DNA of 44,126 nucleotides, from NCBI RefSeq assembly GCF_015680405.1, contig NZ_JADLJS010000043.1, positions 1 to 44,126 on the forward strand. Reading direction: 5' to 3'. The notes under the pieces are model-generated. The model was given only the letters and a program-made list of their open reading frames with translations. It had not been told where the DNA came from and did no database searches. Position numbers and translations under genes: made by a program. Shown piece after piece: positions 1-7,295 of the stretch (the first letter of the stretch is position 1; every line of letters starts with the position of its first letter). The stretch comes from Pseudomonas pudica (GTDB lineage Bacteria; Pseudomonadota; Gammaproteobacteria; Pseudomonadales; Pseudomonadaceae).

Positions 1-60
1 GCGGGGCCCCCCCCCCCCCCCCCCCCCACCCCCCCCCCGCTCCCACAAAAAACAGACCGC
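1..60. other. C homopolymer at window edge
   Basis: Bases 7-27 are a run of 21 C, broken by one A at 28, then ten more C to 38. The following bases (37-47) read like the outer end of a REP element (CCGCTCCCACA). The homopolymer has no counterpart elsewhere in the window and looks like a contig-end or base-calling artefact over a REP palindrome. In pseudomonads recR normally follows ybaB, so it should lie just outside this edge. Confidence 0.6.
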
Positions 61-80
61 GCCTGGGTTGAAATCTCTGT

Positions 81-115
81 AAAAAAAACCGCCGCTGTCA
101 TCAGCGGCGGTTTTC
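81..115 (-). terminator. Rho-independent terminator after ybaB
   Basis: Read on the minus strand, an 11-bp GC-rich stem (CCGCCGCTG pairing with CAGCGGCGG, plus flanking A-T pairs) closes a four-base loop and is followed by a run of eight T. It begins about 16 bases after the ybaB stop, so it should end the dnaX-ybaB transcript. If recR follows, it would be expressed by read-through or from its own promoter. Confidence 0.9.
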
Positions 116-131
116 GGTAACGCAAATGCCC

Positions 132-467
132 TTAGAACGGCATCTTGAAGCCCGGCGGCAGCTGCATGCCGGCGGTCATGCTGCCCATCTTGTCCTGGCT
201 GTTCTGCTCGACCTTGCGCACGGCGTCGTTCAGCGCGGCGGCGATCAGGTCTTCCAGCACTTCCTTGTCGTCTTCATCAGTCGACATCAGGCTCTGGTCG
301 ATGCTGACACGCTTGACGTCGTGACGACCGGTCATCACCACGCTAACCAGGCCACCACCGGACTGGCCGGTGACTTCGGCGTTGGCCAGCTCTTCCTGCA
401 TCTTCTGCATCTTTTCCTGCATCTGCTGGGCCTGCTTCATCAGGCCGGCCATGCCACCTTTCATCAT
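132..467 (-). CDS. ybaB: YbaB/EbfC family nucleoid-associated protein
   Basis: This is a 111-residue protein of the YbaB/EbfC family, small dimeric DNA-binding proteins encoded next to dnaX and recR in many bacteria and linked to nucleoid structure and recombinational repair. A Met/Gln/Lys-rich N-terminal helix (about residues 5-35, KQAQQMQEKMQKMQEEL) and the family core around residues 40-75 (GQSGGGLVSVVMTGRHDVKRVSID) are visible. The start at 467 is preceded by GAGG at about nine bases. An in-frame ATG at 491 would add eight residues but lacks the family start and that ribosome site. It lies 64 bp downstream of dnaX on the same strand, so the two are probably co-transcribed. Confidence 0.95.
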   Translation of the reverse strand: MMKGGMAGLMKQAQQMQEKMQKMQEELANAEVTGQSGGGLVSVVMTGRHDVKRVSIDQSLMSTDEDDKEVLEDLIAAALNDAVRKVEQNSQDKMGSMTAGMQLPPGFKMPF

Positions 468-531
468 GGGGGTATACCTCGATTGGGTCATGTGATGCGG
501 CCCGGCACCGGGCCGGCCGCATGGTTATCCG

Positions 532-2610
532 TTACTGGCCTTGGTCAACCAGGGCTTCTACAGGCTCAATAGTATCCTGCCGCACCTTGGCGCCGAACAA
601 CTTGATCATCTGCTGGATCAACGGATCCTGCTCGATCGAGGTGACTGCGTCCTGCTGGCGCTCGGCGCGTTTGCGCGCCGCTGCCTGGGCCGGGGTTTCC
701 TGCTCGGGCAGGATCAGCTCGATGCGCAGGTTCAGCGTGCGCCCCAGGTGCTGGTTGAGCGCTTCGTTAAGGCGCCGCTGCTGGGTGGCGTTGAACAGCG
801 CACCCTGGCCAGGGTCCAGGTGCAGCAGCCAGTCGTCACCATCGGCTGCAATCAACGTACAGTTCGCCGCGATGTTGCCTGTCATACCGGACACAGGCAA
901 CTGTGGGAATAATTCCAGCCATTGCAGGGCCAGGCCGGTAGCCGGCTTGGCTGCGGGCAGCGGTTCGGCTGCCGGCTTGGATGCTTCTTCCTGGACGTGT
1001 TCGGCCAGTTCGTCCAGGTAGCTGAAGCCGACCGGATCGCTTTCGCCGCCATAATAGTCTTCGTCCAGGGGCGGTTCATCGTCGCGGTCCATGCCCACGG
1101 CGGCATAGGCGGACGGGTCGAAGGGCGGCTCGTCGTCGTGTGCCGGGGCGGCAGGTGCCGGCGTGGGTGCAGCGGGCGGAGCTGGAGCAGGAACCGGCGC
1201 AGGTTTGGCCACTACCGGTGCAGGCGCTGGCGCGGGCTCTTCCCACGGCAGGTCAACCACCTCTGCCACGGGTTCTGGTCCTGGCTCAGGTTCGCTGACC
1301 GGGGCAGGCTCAGCTGCCACCACTGGCTCGACAACCGGCTGCGGCGCTGGCTCGGCCGCTGCGGGCGCCTGCACTTGTGGCGCGGCAGCCGGAGCAACAG
1401 GCTCCACGACAGCAGTGGCCGGCGGCGCCACGGCAACCGCCGGCGCTGCCACCGGTGTTGCAGGATCAGCTGTGGCCTGGCTGATCCCCACTGGCTTTAG
1501 TACCGGTTTCGGCGCGTCGTCGGTGTCGGCCGGGCGGAACGCCAGCATGCGCAGCAGGACCATTTCGAAACCACCGCGCGGGTCCGGCGCCAAGGGCAGA
1601 TCACGGCGGCCGATCAGGCCCATCTGGTAATAGAACTGCACGTCCTCGGCTGGCAATGCCGAGGCCAGCGCCAGCACCCGCTCGCGGTCGCCCTGGCCGT
1701 TGTCCACCGCCTCCGGCAGCGCCTGGGCAATGGCCACGCGGTGCAGCACATTGAGCATCTCGGCCAGCACGCCAGCCCAGTCCGGCCCCTGCTCGGCCAG
1801 GTTGCGCACGGCCTCGAGCAAGGCCCGGGCATCGCCTTCGAGCAACGCCTGCAGCACCCCGTAGACCTGACCATGATCGAGGCTGCCGAGCATGGCCCGC
1901 ACATCGGCGGCCAGCACCTTGCCTTCGCCAAAGGCGATGGCCTGGTCAGTCAGGCTCATGGCGTCGCGCATCGAACCATCGGCCGCGCGCCCCAGCAGCC
2001 ACAGGGCATCCGGCTCGAATGGCACGTTTTCGGCGGACAGAACATGGCTGAGGTGCTCGACCACCCGCTCCGGGCTCATGTTCTTCAGCGAGAACTGCAG
2101 GCAGCGCGACAGGATGGTGGCCGGCAGTTTCTGCGGGTCGGTGGTGGCGAGGATGAACTTGACGTAGGGCGGCGGCTCTTCCAGCGTCTTGAGCAAGGCG
2201 TTGAACGAGTGGGTCGAGAGCATGTGCACTTCGTCGATCAGGTAAACCTTGAAGCGCCCACGGCTCGGGGCGTACTGCACGTTATCGAGCAGTTCGCGGG
2301 TGTCCTCGACCTTGGTGCGGCTGGCGGCGTCGATCTCGATCAGGTCGACGAAACGGCCTTCGTCGATCTCCCGGCATACCGAACAGGTGCCGCAGGGCGT
2401 GGAGGTGATGCCGGTTTCGCAGTTCAGGCACTTGGCGATGATACGGGCAATGGTGGTCTTGCCCACGCCCCGGGTACCGGTGAACAGGTAGGCGTGGTGC
2501 AGGCGCTGGTTGTCCAAGGCATTGATCAAGGCCTTGAGCACATGGGTCTGGCCGACCATTTCGCGGAACGAGCGCGGACGCCATTTACGTGCAAGAACCT
2601 GATAACTCAT
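532..2610 (-). CDS. dnaX: DNA polymerase III subunits gamma/tau
   Basis: This 692-residue DnaX is the clamp-loader ATPase and replisome organiser. The N-terminal AAA+ module shows Walker A GTRGVGKT near residues 45-52, a zinc finger with Cys64, Cys73, Cys76 and Cys79, the DEVH Walker B and the SRC motif (ILSRC). A long Pro/Ala/Glu-rich linker covers roughly residues 360-540. A tau-specific C-terminal domain for DnaB and polymerase alpha contact follows. I did not identify a convincing slippery site for gamma production. It is transcribed toward ybaB and is divergent from the binding-protein gene at 2734. Confidence 0.97.
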   Translation of the reverse strand: MSYQVLARKWRPRSFREMVGQTHVLKALINALDNQRLHHAYLFTGTRGVGKTTIARIIAKCLNCETGITSTPCGTCSVCREIDEGRFVDLIEIDAASRTKVEDTRELLDNVQYAPSRGRFKVYLIDEVHMLSTHSFNALLKTLEEPPPYVKFILATTDPQKLPATILSRCLQFSLKNMSPERVVEHLSHVLSAENVPFEPDALWLLGRAADGSMRDAMSLTDQAIAFGEGKVLAADVRAMLGSLDHGQVYGVLQALLEGDARALLEAVRNLAEQGPDWAGVLAEMLNVLHRVAIAQALPEAVDNGQGDRERVLALASALPAEDVQFYYQMGLIGRRDLPLAPDPRGGFEMVLLRMLAFRPADTDDAPKPVLKPVGISQATADPATPVAAPAVAVAPPATAVVEPVAPAAAPQVQAPAAAEPAPQPVVEPVVAAEPAPVSEPEPGPEPVAEVVDLPWEEPAPAPAPVVAKPAPVPAPAPPAAPTPAPAAPAHDDEPPFDPSAYAAVGMDRDDEPPLDEDYYGGESDPVGFSYLDELAEHVQEEASKPAAEPLPAAKPATGLALQWLELFPQLPVSGMTGNIAANCTLIAADGDDWLLHLDPGQGALFNATQQRRLNEALNQHLGRTLNLRIELILPEQETPAQAAARKRAERQQDAVTSIEQDPLIQQMIKLFGAKVRQDTIEPVEALVDQGQ

Positions 2611-2733
2611 CGAAAAACCATCGTAGCCTGATCGAGCGGAAGATCGCTAATGCTAGCGGAGCGGGGGCAAAATTGCACCCTGCGCAAGTCGGCTAAGCTT
2701 TGAAACTGGCGCGCCATCCAGGGAGGATTGCCT

Positions 2734-3501
2734 TTGCGAAGACTGCTGGCCCTGTTGCTGCTGTGGAACACCTACAGCCAGGCTGAACAGCCCGTGTTGC
2801 GTTTTTCTGTCGCCGAGAGCTGGAGCATGCCGCTGGTGCGCATCGAAAGCGACCAGCCGGTGGAAGGTTTGCTGTACGACCTCATGCAGGCCTTGGCCAA
2901 GGAGGTGGGCGTACGCCCCGAATACCATGTCATGGCCCGCCTGCGCCTGCAGGAGGCGATGAATAACGGTGACATAGATGTGCGCTGCTATGTCAGCACC
3001 CAGTGGTTCAACGACCGGCCGGGGAATTTTGTCTGGAGCATCCCGCTGCTGCACCAGCGAGACCTGCTGGTAGGCCGCGCGGGTGACAGTACCCCGCTGC
3101 CGCCGGAACAACTGCCTGTCCAGGCCATCGGCACAGTGCTTGGCTATACCTATTCGACCTTGCAACCGCTGCTGGACCAGGGCCGTCTGCACCGCGAGGA
3201 CAGCCGCAGCCAGTTGCTGGTGCTGCAGAAGCTGCAAGCCGGGCGCTATCGGCATGCGGTAAGCAACCAGCTGTCGTTGCAGTGGTTCAATCAGGGGCTA
3301 CCCGCCGAGCAGCAATTGCAGGCGCTGGCGGTGCTGGAGGACCAGGACCTGGGGTGCATGGTACGCAATGACCCGGCGATACCGACCCAAGGGCTGCTGC
3401 GGGCACTGGTGAAGATGAAGCAGTCGGGGGAGATCGAGCGGATTGTGCAGCGGTATGGGGGGATGGGCAACCAAGAACCCATGTCTGTGGCTCGCCCCTG
3501 A
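2734..3501 (+). CDS. Periplasmic substrate-binding protein, SBP_bac_3 type
   Basis: This 255-residue secreted protein resembles the family 3 extracellular solute-binding fold used by polar amino-acid transporters and by stand-alone sensory or metabolic proteins. A signal peptide (MRRLLALLLLWNTYSQA, cleavage before EQP) is followed by a two-lobe pattern including GLLYDLMQALAKEVGV, a typical first-lobe helix. No permease or ATPase gene is adjacent, so its partner is unknown. The start is TTG: GGGAGG at 2721-2726 sits seven bases before the TTG at 2734 but only one base before the alternative TTG at 2728, so 2734 is chosen. It is divergent from dnaX. Confidence 0.8.
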   Translation: MRRLLALLLLWNTYSQAEQPVLRFSVAESWSMPLVRIESDQPVEGLLYDLMQALAKEVGVRPEYHVMARLRLQEAMNNGDIDVRCYVSTQWFNDRPGNFVWSIPLLHQRDLLVGRAGDSTPLPPEQLPVQAIGTVLGYTYSTLQPLLDQGRLHREDSRSQLLVLQKLQAGRYRHAVSNQLSLQWFNQGLPAEQQLQALAVLEDQDLGCMVRNDPAIPTQGLLRALVKMKQSGEIERIVQRYGGMGNQEPMSVARP

Positions 3502-3540
3502 GCCACGCATACCTGATGCCCCCCGCCCCTTGTACGCCCG

Positions 3541-3628
3541 CTGTGGGAGCGGGTTCACCCGTGAACACCGACAAAGCCGGTGCCATCCACCGAGTTGCCC
3601 TCTTCGCGGGCATGCCCGCTCCCACAGG
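3541..3628. repeat. Inverted REP pair, GCGGG type
   Basis: Two P. putida-type REP elements lie head to head: CTGTGGGAGCGGG on the left and CCCGCTCCCACAGG on the right. The spacer contains GGTGCCATCCACCGAGT, which recurs almost exactly in the REP pair at 38150. It lies between the binding protein and the convergent DUF2938 gene. Confidence 0.9.
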
Positions 3629-3728
3629 ATTGTGCGGCGCATTCACAATCTATATTGCAAGCTCAAGCCTGGTGGTGCTGTCGGCAAGCATGCCGATTGT
3701 GCGCTCGCGTTAACCAAGCACCCTGCCC

Positions 3729-4217
3729 TCACGCCAAAGCCAGCAAACCCGCACTCAAGAACATCCCCACGCCAAACACAGAATGCGTGGCCAGGCTCTT
3801 CAGGCAGTTGCGCGCAGGCGTCGGCGTCCTCGACGCAAAGAACCCCGCGCCCATCGCCGGCTGCATGAAGCACAAAGGCGCCACGACCGTCACCACACCA
3901 ACAACCAGCGCAGGCAACAATGTAGGTGCCAGCAACCAGCCCTCCCCCACGATCACGACCAGCAGCATCGCGAACAGCACGCCGATGGCGTAATGAATCC
4001 CCCACCCCAACGCCAGCTCATGCCGCACCGGTTCCGCCTTGGCAATCGCCTGGTGCCGCACACGCCCGTGCAGCAAATGCCCCGCCCAACGCCCGACCAT
4101 GGCGAAGTTCAGCGTGGCGACACCCATCCGCCTCAGCAGCAGCCCCCACAAGTCCATCACCATCGTGGCCCCGATACCAATTGGCAAGGCGGCGGAAAAC
4201 ATCGCAGTAAACGTCAT
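3729..4217 (-). CDS. DUF2938 family membrane protein
   Basis: This is a 162-residue integral membrane protein that I assign to the DUF2938 family, whose function is unknown. Hydrophobic segments are visible near the N-terminus (residues 5-25, around MFSAALPIGIGATMVMDLWG), in the middle (HYAIGVLFAMLLVVIVGEGW and LLPALVVGVVTVVAPL), and at the C-terminus (HSVFGVGMFLSAGLLALA). A GAGGG ribosome site lies eight bases before the ATG at 4217. It is divergent from a MerR-family gene 82 bp away. The shared region has a MerR-type promoter reading toward this gene, so it is the likely regulatory target. Confidence 0.85.
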   Translation of the reverse strand: MTFTAMFSAALPIGIGATMVMDLWGLLLRRMGVATLNFAMVGRWAGHLLHGRVRHQAIAKAEPVRHELALGWGIHYAIGVLFAMLLVVIVGEGWLLAPTLLPALVVGVVTVVAPLCFMQPAMGAGFFASRTPTPARNCLKSLATHSVFGVGMFLSAGLLALA

Positions 4218-4259
4218 TGAACAAGCCCTCGAAGATTGACGGTCATCACCATGCCGCGC

Positions 4260-4290
4260 AGCATAGAAGTTGAAGTCAACTTCAAGTCAA
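4260..4290 (-). promoter_or_regulatory. MerR-type promoter/operator with 19-bp spacer
   Basis: Reading toward the DUF2938 gene, a -35 hexamer TTGACT (4285-4290) and a -10 hexamer TATGCT (4260-4265) are separated by 19 bp, the over-long spacer diagnostic of MerR-activated promoters. Within the spacer region lies a dyad, TTGAAGT-CA-ACTTCAA (4270-4285). The adjacent divergent MerR gene is the obvious regulator. Confidence 0.75.
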
Positions 4291-4299
4291 GGGCCCGAA

Positions 4300-4713
4300 A
4301 TGGACATTGCCGACGTCGCCAAACGCACAGGCGTACCCGCCTCGACGCTGCGCTACTACGAGAAGAAAGGCCTGCTCAAGTCACTTGCCGGGCCTGGCAA
4401 GCGGCGGCAGTTCGCAGCCGATGTTGCAGACCGGCTGGCGCTGATCGCCCTGGGCCAGGCTGCGGGGTTTTCGCTGGAGGAAGTGGGGGCGATGCTGGTG
4501 GACCTGCAGGTCGACCGCCAGATGCTGATCGCCAAGGCCGACGAACTGGATGCACGAATCAGGCGCTTGCAGGCGATGAGCAAAGGCTTGCGGCATGCGG
4601 CGCAGTGCCCTGAGGAAGATCACCTGGCATGCCCGAAATTCCAGCGGCTGATGAAGCTGTCGGCGGCGGGGCATGGGAAAAAGAAGGGCAGTTCAACAGT
4701 TGCCTTTAAGTGA
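4300..4713 (+). CDS. MerR family transcriptional regulator
   Basis: This 137-residue protein begins with a MerR winged helix-turn-helix (IADVAKRTGVPASTLRYYEKKGLL, residues 3-26), followed by the second half of the DNA-binding domain and a dimerising coiled coil (about residues 70-100). The C-terminal loop contains Cys103 and Cys111 as C-X7-C (CPEEDHLAC), the spacing of the metal-binding loop in CueR-like sensors. Whether it senses a metal is not shown here. The ATG at 4300 matches the family N-terminus; an in-frame TTG at 4270 lies inside the operator and is rejected. It probably controls the divergent DUF2938 gene and perhaps itself. Confidence 0.9.
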   Translation: MDIADVAKRTGVPASTLRYYEKKGLLKSLAGPGKRRQFAADVADRLALIALGQAAGFSLEEVGAMLVDLQVDRQMLIAKADELDARIRRLQAMSKGLRHAAQCPEEDHLACPKFQRLMKLSAAGHGKKKGSSTVAFK

Positions 4714-4754
4714 CCAGGATAAAACCACCACCTGAATGCATCATCGCCTGAATA

Positions 4755-4790
4755 GAGTAGTGGCAATACGATATCAATAAGCCACTGCTC
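4755..4790. repeat. Inverted repeat upstream of lipoprotein gene
   Basis: GAGTAGTGGC (4755-4764) and GCCACTGCTC (4781-4790) form a 10-bp inverted repeat with one mismatch around a 16-base AT-rich loop. It lies about 70 bp upstream of the lipoprotein gene at 4860 and is not followed by a T run, so it may be an operator or an mRNA hairpin. Confidence 0.5.
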
Positions 4791-4859
4791 AGTGTAGAGT
4801 TACGCGCCTCCGCGCCCAACCGTGCGCCGAGAACAGTACTCACACTCAGGAAATGTTGC

Positions 4860-5285
4860 ATGTCCACAATTCGAAATCTCACCGCTGCCGCACTGATAGC
4901 GCTGACCACTGGTTGTGCTACCGGCCTAAATTCGGCCCAAGAGTCGGAACTTGCCAGCTATCGCGCCAGAAACCTCGCGGTTGAAGAGAAAAGCCCAGGG
5001 CTTGCTGCCGGCCTTGGCCTGCTTCCAGGTGGCGGTTCGTTCTACGGTCGCGCATATGGCTTTGGTGTGGTGAACCTGCTGTTCTGGCCGCTTTCCATTC
5101 TGTGGGACCCGGTGAGTGGGCATGACGCTGCAGAGATGATCAACTACCAAGCCACCAAAGCCCATGTTGCAACGCTGAAAAAGCACGACATGGACGAACT
5201 CGATGCCAAGCTGGAATCTGACTCGATCGACCTCAAACGCTACACGCTCGACAAACGCAGAATCGATGAGAAGTACAACCTGTAA
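4860..5285 (+). CDS. Small lipoprotein of unknown function (141 aa)
   Basis: I do not recognise a characterised family. The N-terminus is a lipoprotein signal (MSTIRNLTAAALIALTTGC) with the lipidated cysteine at residue 19; the lipobox LTTGC is slightly atypical. The middle is Gly-rich and then hydrophobic (LAAGLGLLPGGGSFYGRAYGFGVVNLLFWPLSILWDP, residues 48-84), suggesting a membrane-embedded hairpin. The C-terminal 45 residues are charged and helical. AGGAA lies eight bases before the ATG. Two more lipoprotein genes follow on the same strand, but gaps of 143 and 500 bp argue against one operon. Confidence 0.75.
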   Translation: MSTIRNLTAAALIALTTGCATGLNSAQESELASYRARNLAVEEKSPGLAAGLGLLPGGGSFYGRAYGFGVVNLLFWPLSILWDPVSGHDAAEMINYQATKAHVATLKKHDMDELDAKLESDSIDLKRYTLDKRRIDEKYNL

Positions 5286-5428
5286 AGGCATCTGCCGCAC
5301 AGCGCAACGATCGGCCTGAGGTCTGTACGTTCCCAACGATAACGCGGCGCGCCTTTCAATAGTTGAAGCCATACACGATGTAAGGCTTTCGTCTTGCTTT
5401 ACCGGCATATCACTCAAGGATTATTCAA

Positions 5429-5986
5429 GTGACCTACTTCCGTGTGCTTCTAGTCTCGGTATTTATTGCCCTTTGCACAGGGTGCGCTTCGCCAGCTCAA
5501 ATTTCCGGAATGTCCGTGGCATCCGACCAGACCGATGCGCAGTTTTATGATCAACGGCTGCATCGCAACATTCAGGTAACCGAAGTAAATGGCGGAGACG
5601 CCACCAACCCGCTCTGGACTTCGGAAATCGACGGCCCTGACTTCGGTGCCGCACTCAAACAATCACTTGCCAGTGCTGACCTGCTTGGCGAAGCACCTGC
5701 TGCCTACACTCTGCGCGCCAACCTGCTGCGCGTCGACCAACCCATTTTTGGCTTGGATTTCGAAGTTACCTGCGAGGCTGAATATACGTTGACCGAGTCT
5801 GCTTCAAATACCGTTATTTTCCGAGAGATCATTCGGACGCCCTTTACCGCCGGCGTTGGCGACTCCGTTATCGCGATCAAGCGCCTGCGGCTGGCCAATG
5901 AAGGTTCGGCACGCACAAATATCAGCACGCTGCTGAAGCGCCTCAAGGCGCTCAAACTTGAGGCCGGACAGGTTTCTCTAAAGTAA
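5429..5986 (+). CDS. Lipoprotein of unknown function (185 aa)
   Basis: This 185-residue protein has a lipoprotein signal (LVSVFIALCTGC, lipidated Cys19) and a soluble domain I do not recognise. It shows alternating beta-strand-like stretches such as YTLRANLLRVDQPIFGLDFEVTCEAEYTL and a basic C-terminal helix (ISTLLKRLKALKLEAGQ). The start is GTG at 5429, supported by AAGGA eight bases upstream. The general layout resembles outer-membrane lipoproteins that counteract or assemble surface components, but that is only a resemblance. Confidence 0.75.
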   Translation: MTYFRVLLVSVFIALCTGCASPAQISGMSVASDQTDAQFYDQRLHRNIQVTEVNGGDATNPLWTSEIDGPDFGAALKQSLASADLLGEAPAAYTLRANLLRVDQPIFGLDFEVTCEAEYTLTESASNTVIFREIIRTPFTAGVGDSVIAIKRLRLANEGSARTNISTLLKRLKALKLEAGQVSLK

Positions 5987-6085
5987 CGGATACCTGCTGA
6001 TACCGGGCTTTCGATGCGGGTAGGACAACAGCGCCTACTCCGCTGCATCGGCGCGGTCGCGGCAGGAATGGAAGTCAGATGGCAC

Positions 6086-6375
6086 CTACCGGCGCCGGGC
6101 ACATGCCTGCGTCTTGCAGCCCCCGAAGGATTGCTTCCTGGAAGGTGCCGAGCCTGTTGCCCGTAGATCGAGCACCAACACCTGCGACTCACCTTGTGAG
6201 AAGTTGCCCGCATAGATTTTCGTATCCTGGAGGATTTTCAGCGATCCGGCTTGCCCCGTTTTCGAGGCGATCAGCTGGAGCTTTCCATGCCGTTCTACGG
6301 CCGGAAAGTGCTTCTGTTGGTATGAAGGCTTGGTGGGAGACGAATGGGGGGTCAGCCAGAATGTAGCAGGTGCTA
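6086..6375 (-). pseudogene. Remnant of a pirin/YhaK-type bicupin protein
   Basis: Read on the minus strand, this open frame has no start codon but translates to recognisable pirin-family C-terminal-domain sequence: WLTP near 6358, then KPSYQQKHF, GKLQLIASKTGQAGSLKILQD and TKIYAGNFSQGESQVLVLDL. This corresponds to the start of the second cupin of YhaK-like quercetinase-type proteins. The similarity stops after LVLDL; the remaining frame to the TAG at 6086-6088 is not family-like, and no first cupin precedes it. It looks like a truncated, dead fragment. The assignment is from memory of family motifs. Confidence 0.6.
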
Positions 6376-6486
6376 GGACGCTCGTTATTCATCAAGATCG
6401 ATGATAGGTAACATCGACACTTACCTGTTTTCTATCAACCGAATGAAATGGAGAATGGCGCCTGAACTCAAATCTGGAACTGTCTG

Positions 6487-6813
6487 ATGCGCTTTATGCC
6501 TCTTGCTGCTGCCTCCTTCACTCTCACGCTGCTGGCGGGGTGCGCATCCGCGCCTAACCAGCCGACAAAGGAGCTGGTGACCGCTAAATCTCCGGAAGTT
6601 TTTTCCGCCTGCGTCATGCAGAAGCTGCAAGAGAATCAGCAATCGCCGAACGTTACCCATACGAGCCGAAGCTATCGCGTGATCCTGAGCAGCCCTGTTG
6701 CCGCGGACAATGTGATCGAGACGTTCAAAGGGGACACGGGCGGGAAAGTCTACGTTTATCAGCGAGGGCTCTTTTCTGAAAACCTCGTTCGCGTAGCTTC
6801 CCAATGCGCTTGA
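6487..6813 (+). CDS. Small lipoprotein of unknown function (108 aa)
   Basis: This 108-residue protein has a clear lipoprotein signal ending in a good lipobox, LLAGC, with the lipidated cysteine at residue 19. The mature part has two further cysteines (in FSACVMQKL and at the C-terminal SQCA) that could form a disulfide in the periplasm. Strand-like segments (SRSYRVILSSP, GGKVYVYQRG) suggest a small alpha/beta domain. No named family is recognised. The ribosome site before the ATG at 6487 is weak. It lies in the low-GC accessory stretch between dnaX and the SRP RNA gene. Confidence 0.7.
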   Translation: MRFMPLAAASFTLTLLAGCASAPNQPTKELVTAKSPEVFSACVMQKLQENQQSPNVTHTSRSYRVILSSPVAADNVIETFKGDTGGKVYVYQRGLFSENLVRVASQCA

Positions 6814-6898
6814 GGAGAGGGAGGCTCTCACCAGGCCGAAGTTGTCGAGTTGGGTAAAGCGAGAAATCCTCGAGAATTCAAGGACCTGAAATGGAGGC

Positions 6899-7003
6899 GG
6901 CCCCACCAGCCACACCCCGGCACTCGATGTTCCCGCTATGGCTGCTCCCTTCCGGGCCTGACCAGGTTAACGGGTAATCAATGCGGGGGGACCGATGGGG
7001 CCA
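6899..7003 (-). ncRNA. ffs: 4.5S RNA, bacterial small signal recognition particle RNA
   Basis: The minus strand carries the conserved SRP RNA apical loop, CCTGGTCAGGCCCGG followed by AAGGGAGCAGCC, the binding site for the Ffh M domain. The ends pair as GGCCCC (near 7002) with GGGGCC (near 6899), closing a single long hairpin of about 100 nt. With Ffh and FtsY this RNA targets membrane proteins for co-translational insertion. Exact mature ends are estimated from pairing. Confidence 0.95.
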
Positions 7004-7014
7004 CCACTACAAGG

Positions 7015-7030
7015 CTCGCTGAACAGCGAG
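7015..7030 (-). other. Hairpin in the 5' leader of the SRP RNA
   Basis: CTCGCT-GAAC-AGCGAG forms a perfect 6-bp stem with a four-base loop between the predicted ffs promoter and the mature 5' end. It may mark the processing site of the precursor. Confidence 0.45.
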
Positions 7031-7037
7031 TGGCGCC

Positions 7038-7065
7038 ATTGTACCGGTCTTGGGGGCAGATACAA
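7038..7065 (-). promoter_or_regulatory. Predicted sigma-70 promoter of ffs
   Basis: On the minus strand, TTGTAT (7060-7065) and TACAAT (7038-7043) are separated by 16 bp and lie about 35-60 bp upstream of the mature SRP RNA. These are close to the consensus -35 and -10 hexamers. The position implies a short leader of roughly 25-30 nt that must be trimmed. Confidence 0.6.
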
Positions 7066-7132
7066 CCTCTGGAGGAGAAAAAGTCATCATTTCTCAATGA
7101 CTTGTCCGGGCCGGGGTGGCCTGGAGCTGCCA

Positions 7133-7262
7133 ATTCGCGGGTGAACCCGCTCCTACAGGGTTGGCGCTGACAGCAAGATCAGCGCAGGACCTGTGGGAGC
7201 AGGCGCCGCGGTGGATGGCACGGGCTTCGCCCGTGTTCGCGGGCATGCCCGCCCCCACAAGG
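7133..7262. repeat. REP cluster, GCGGG type
   Basis: A single REP (7133-7160, TTCGCGGGTGAACCCGCTCC) is followed by a degenerate inverted pair (7189-7262). The pair spacer includes GGTGGATGGCAC, the reverse of the spacer seen in other pairs. It separates ffs from the end of ligA and may help terminate ligA transcription. Confidence 0.85.
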
Positions 7263-7295
7263 ACCGTGCAAGCAGCAAGATCTGCCATTGGCCTG

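Noticed and set aside
541..912. Other-frame open reading frames over dnaX
   Set aside because: They overlap strong DnaX domains and show no family similarity or ribosome sites.
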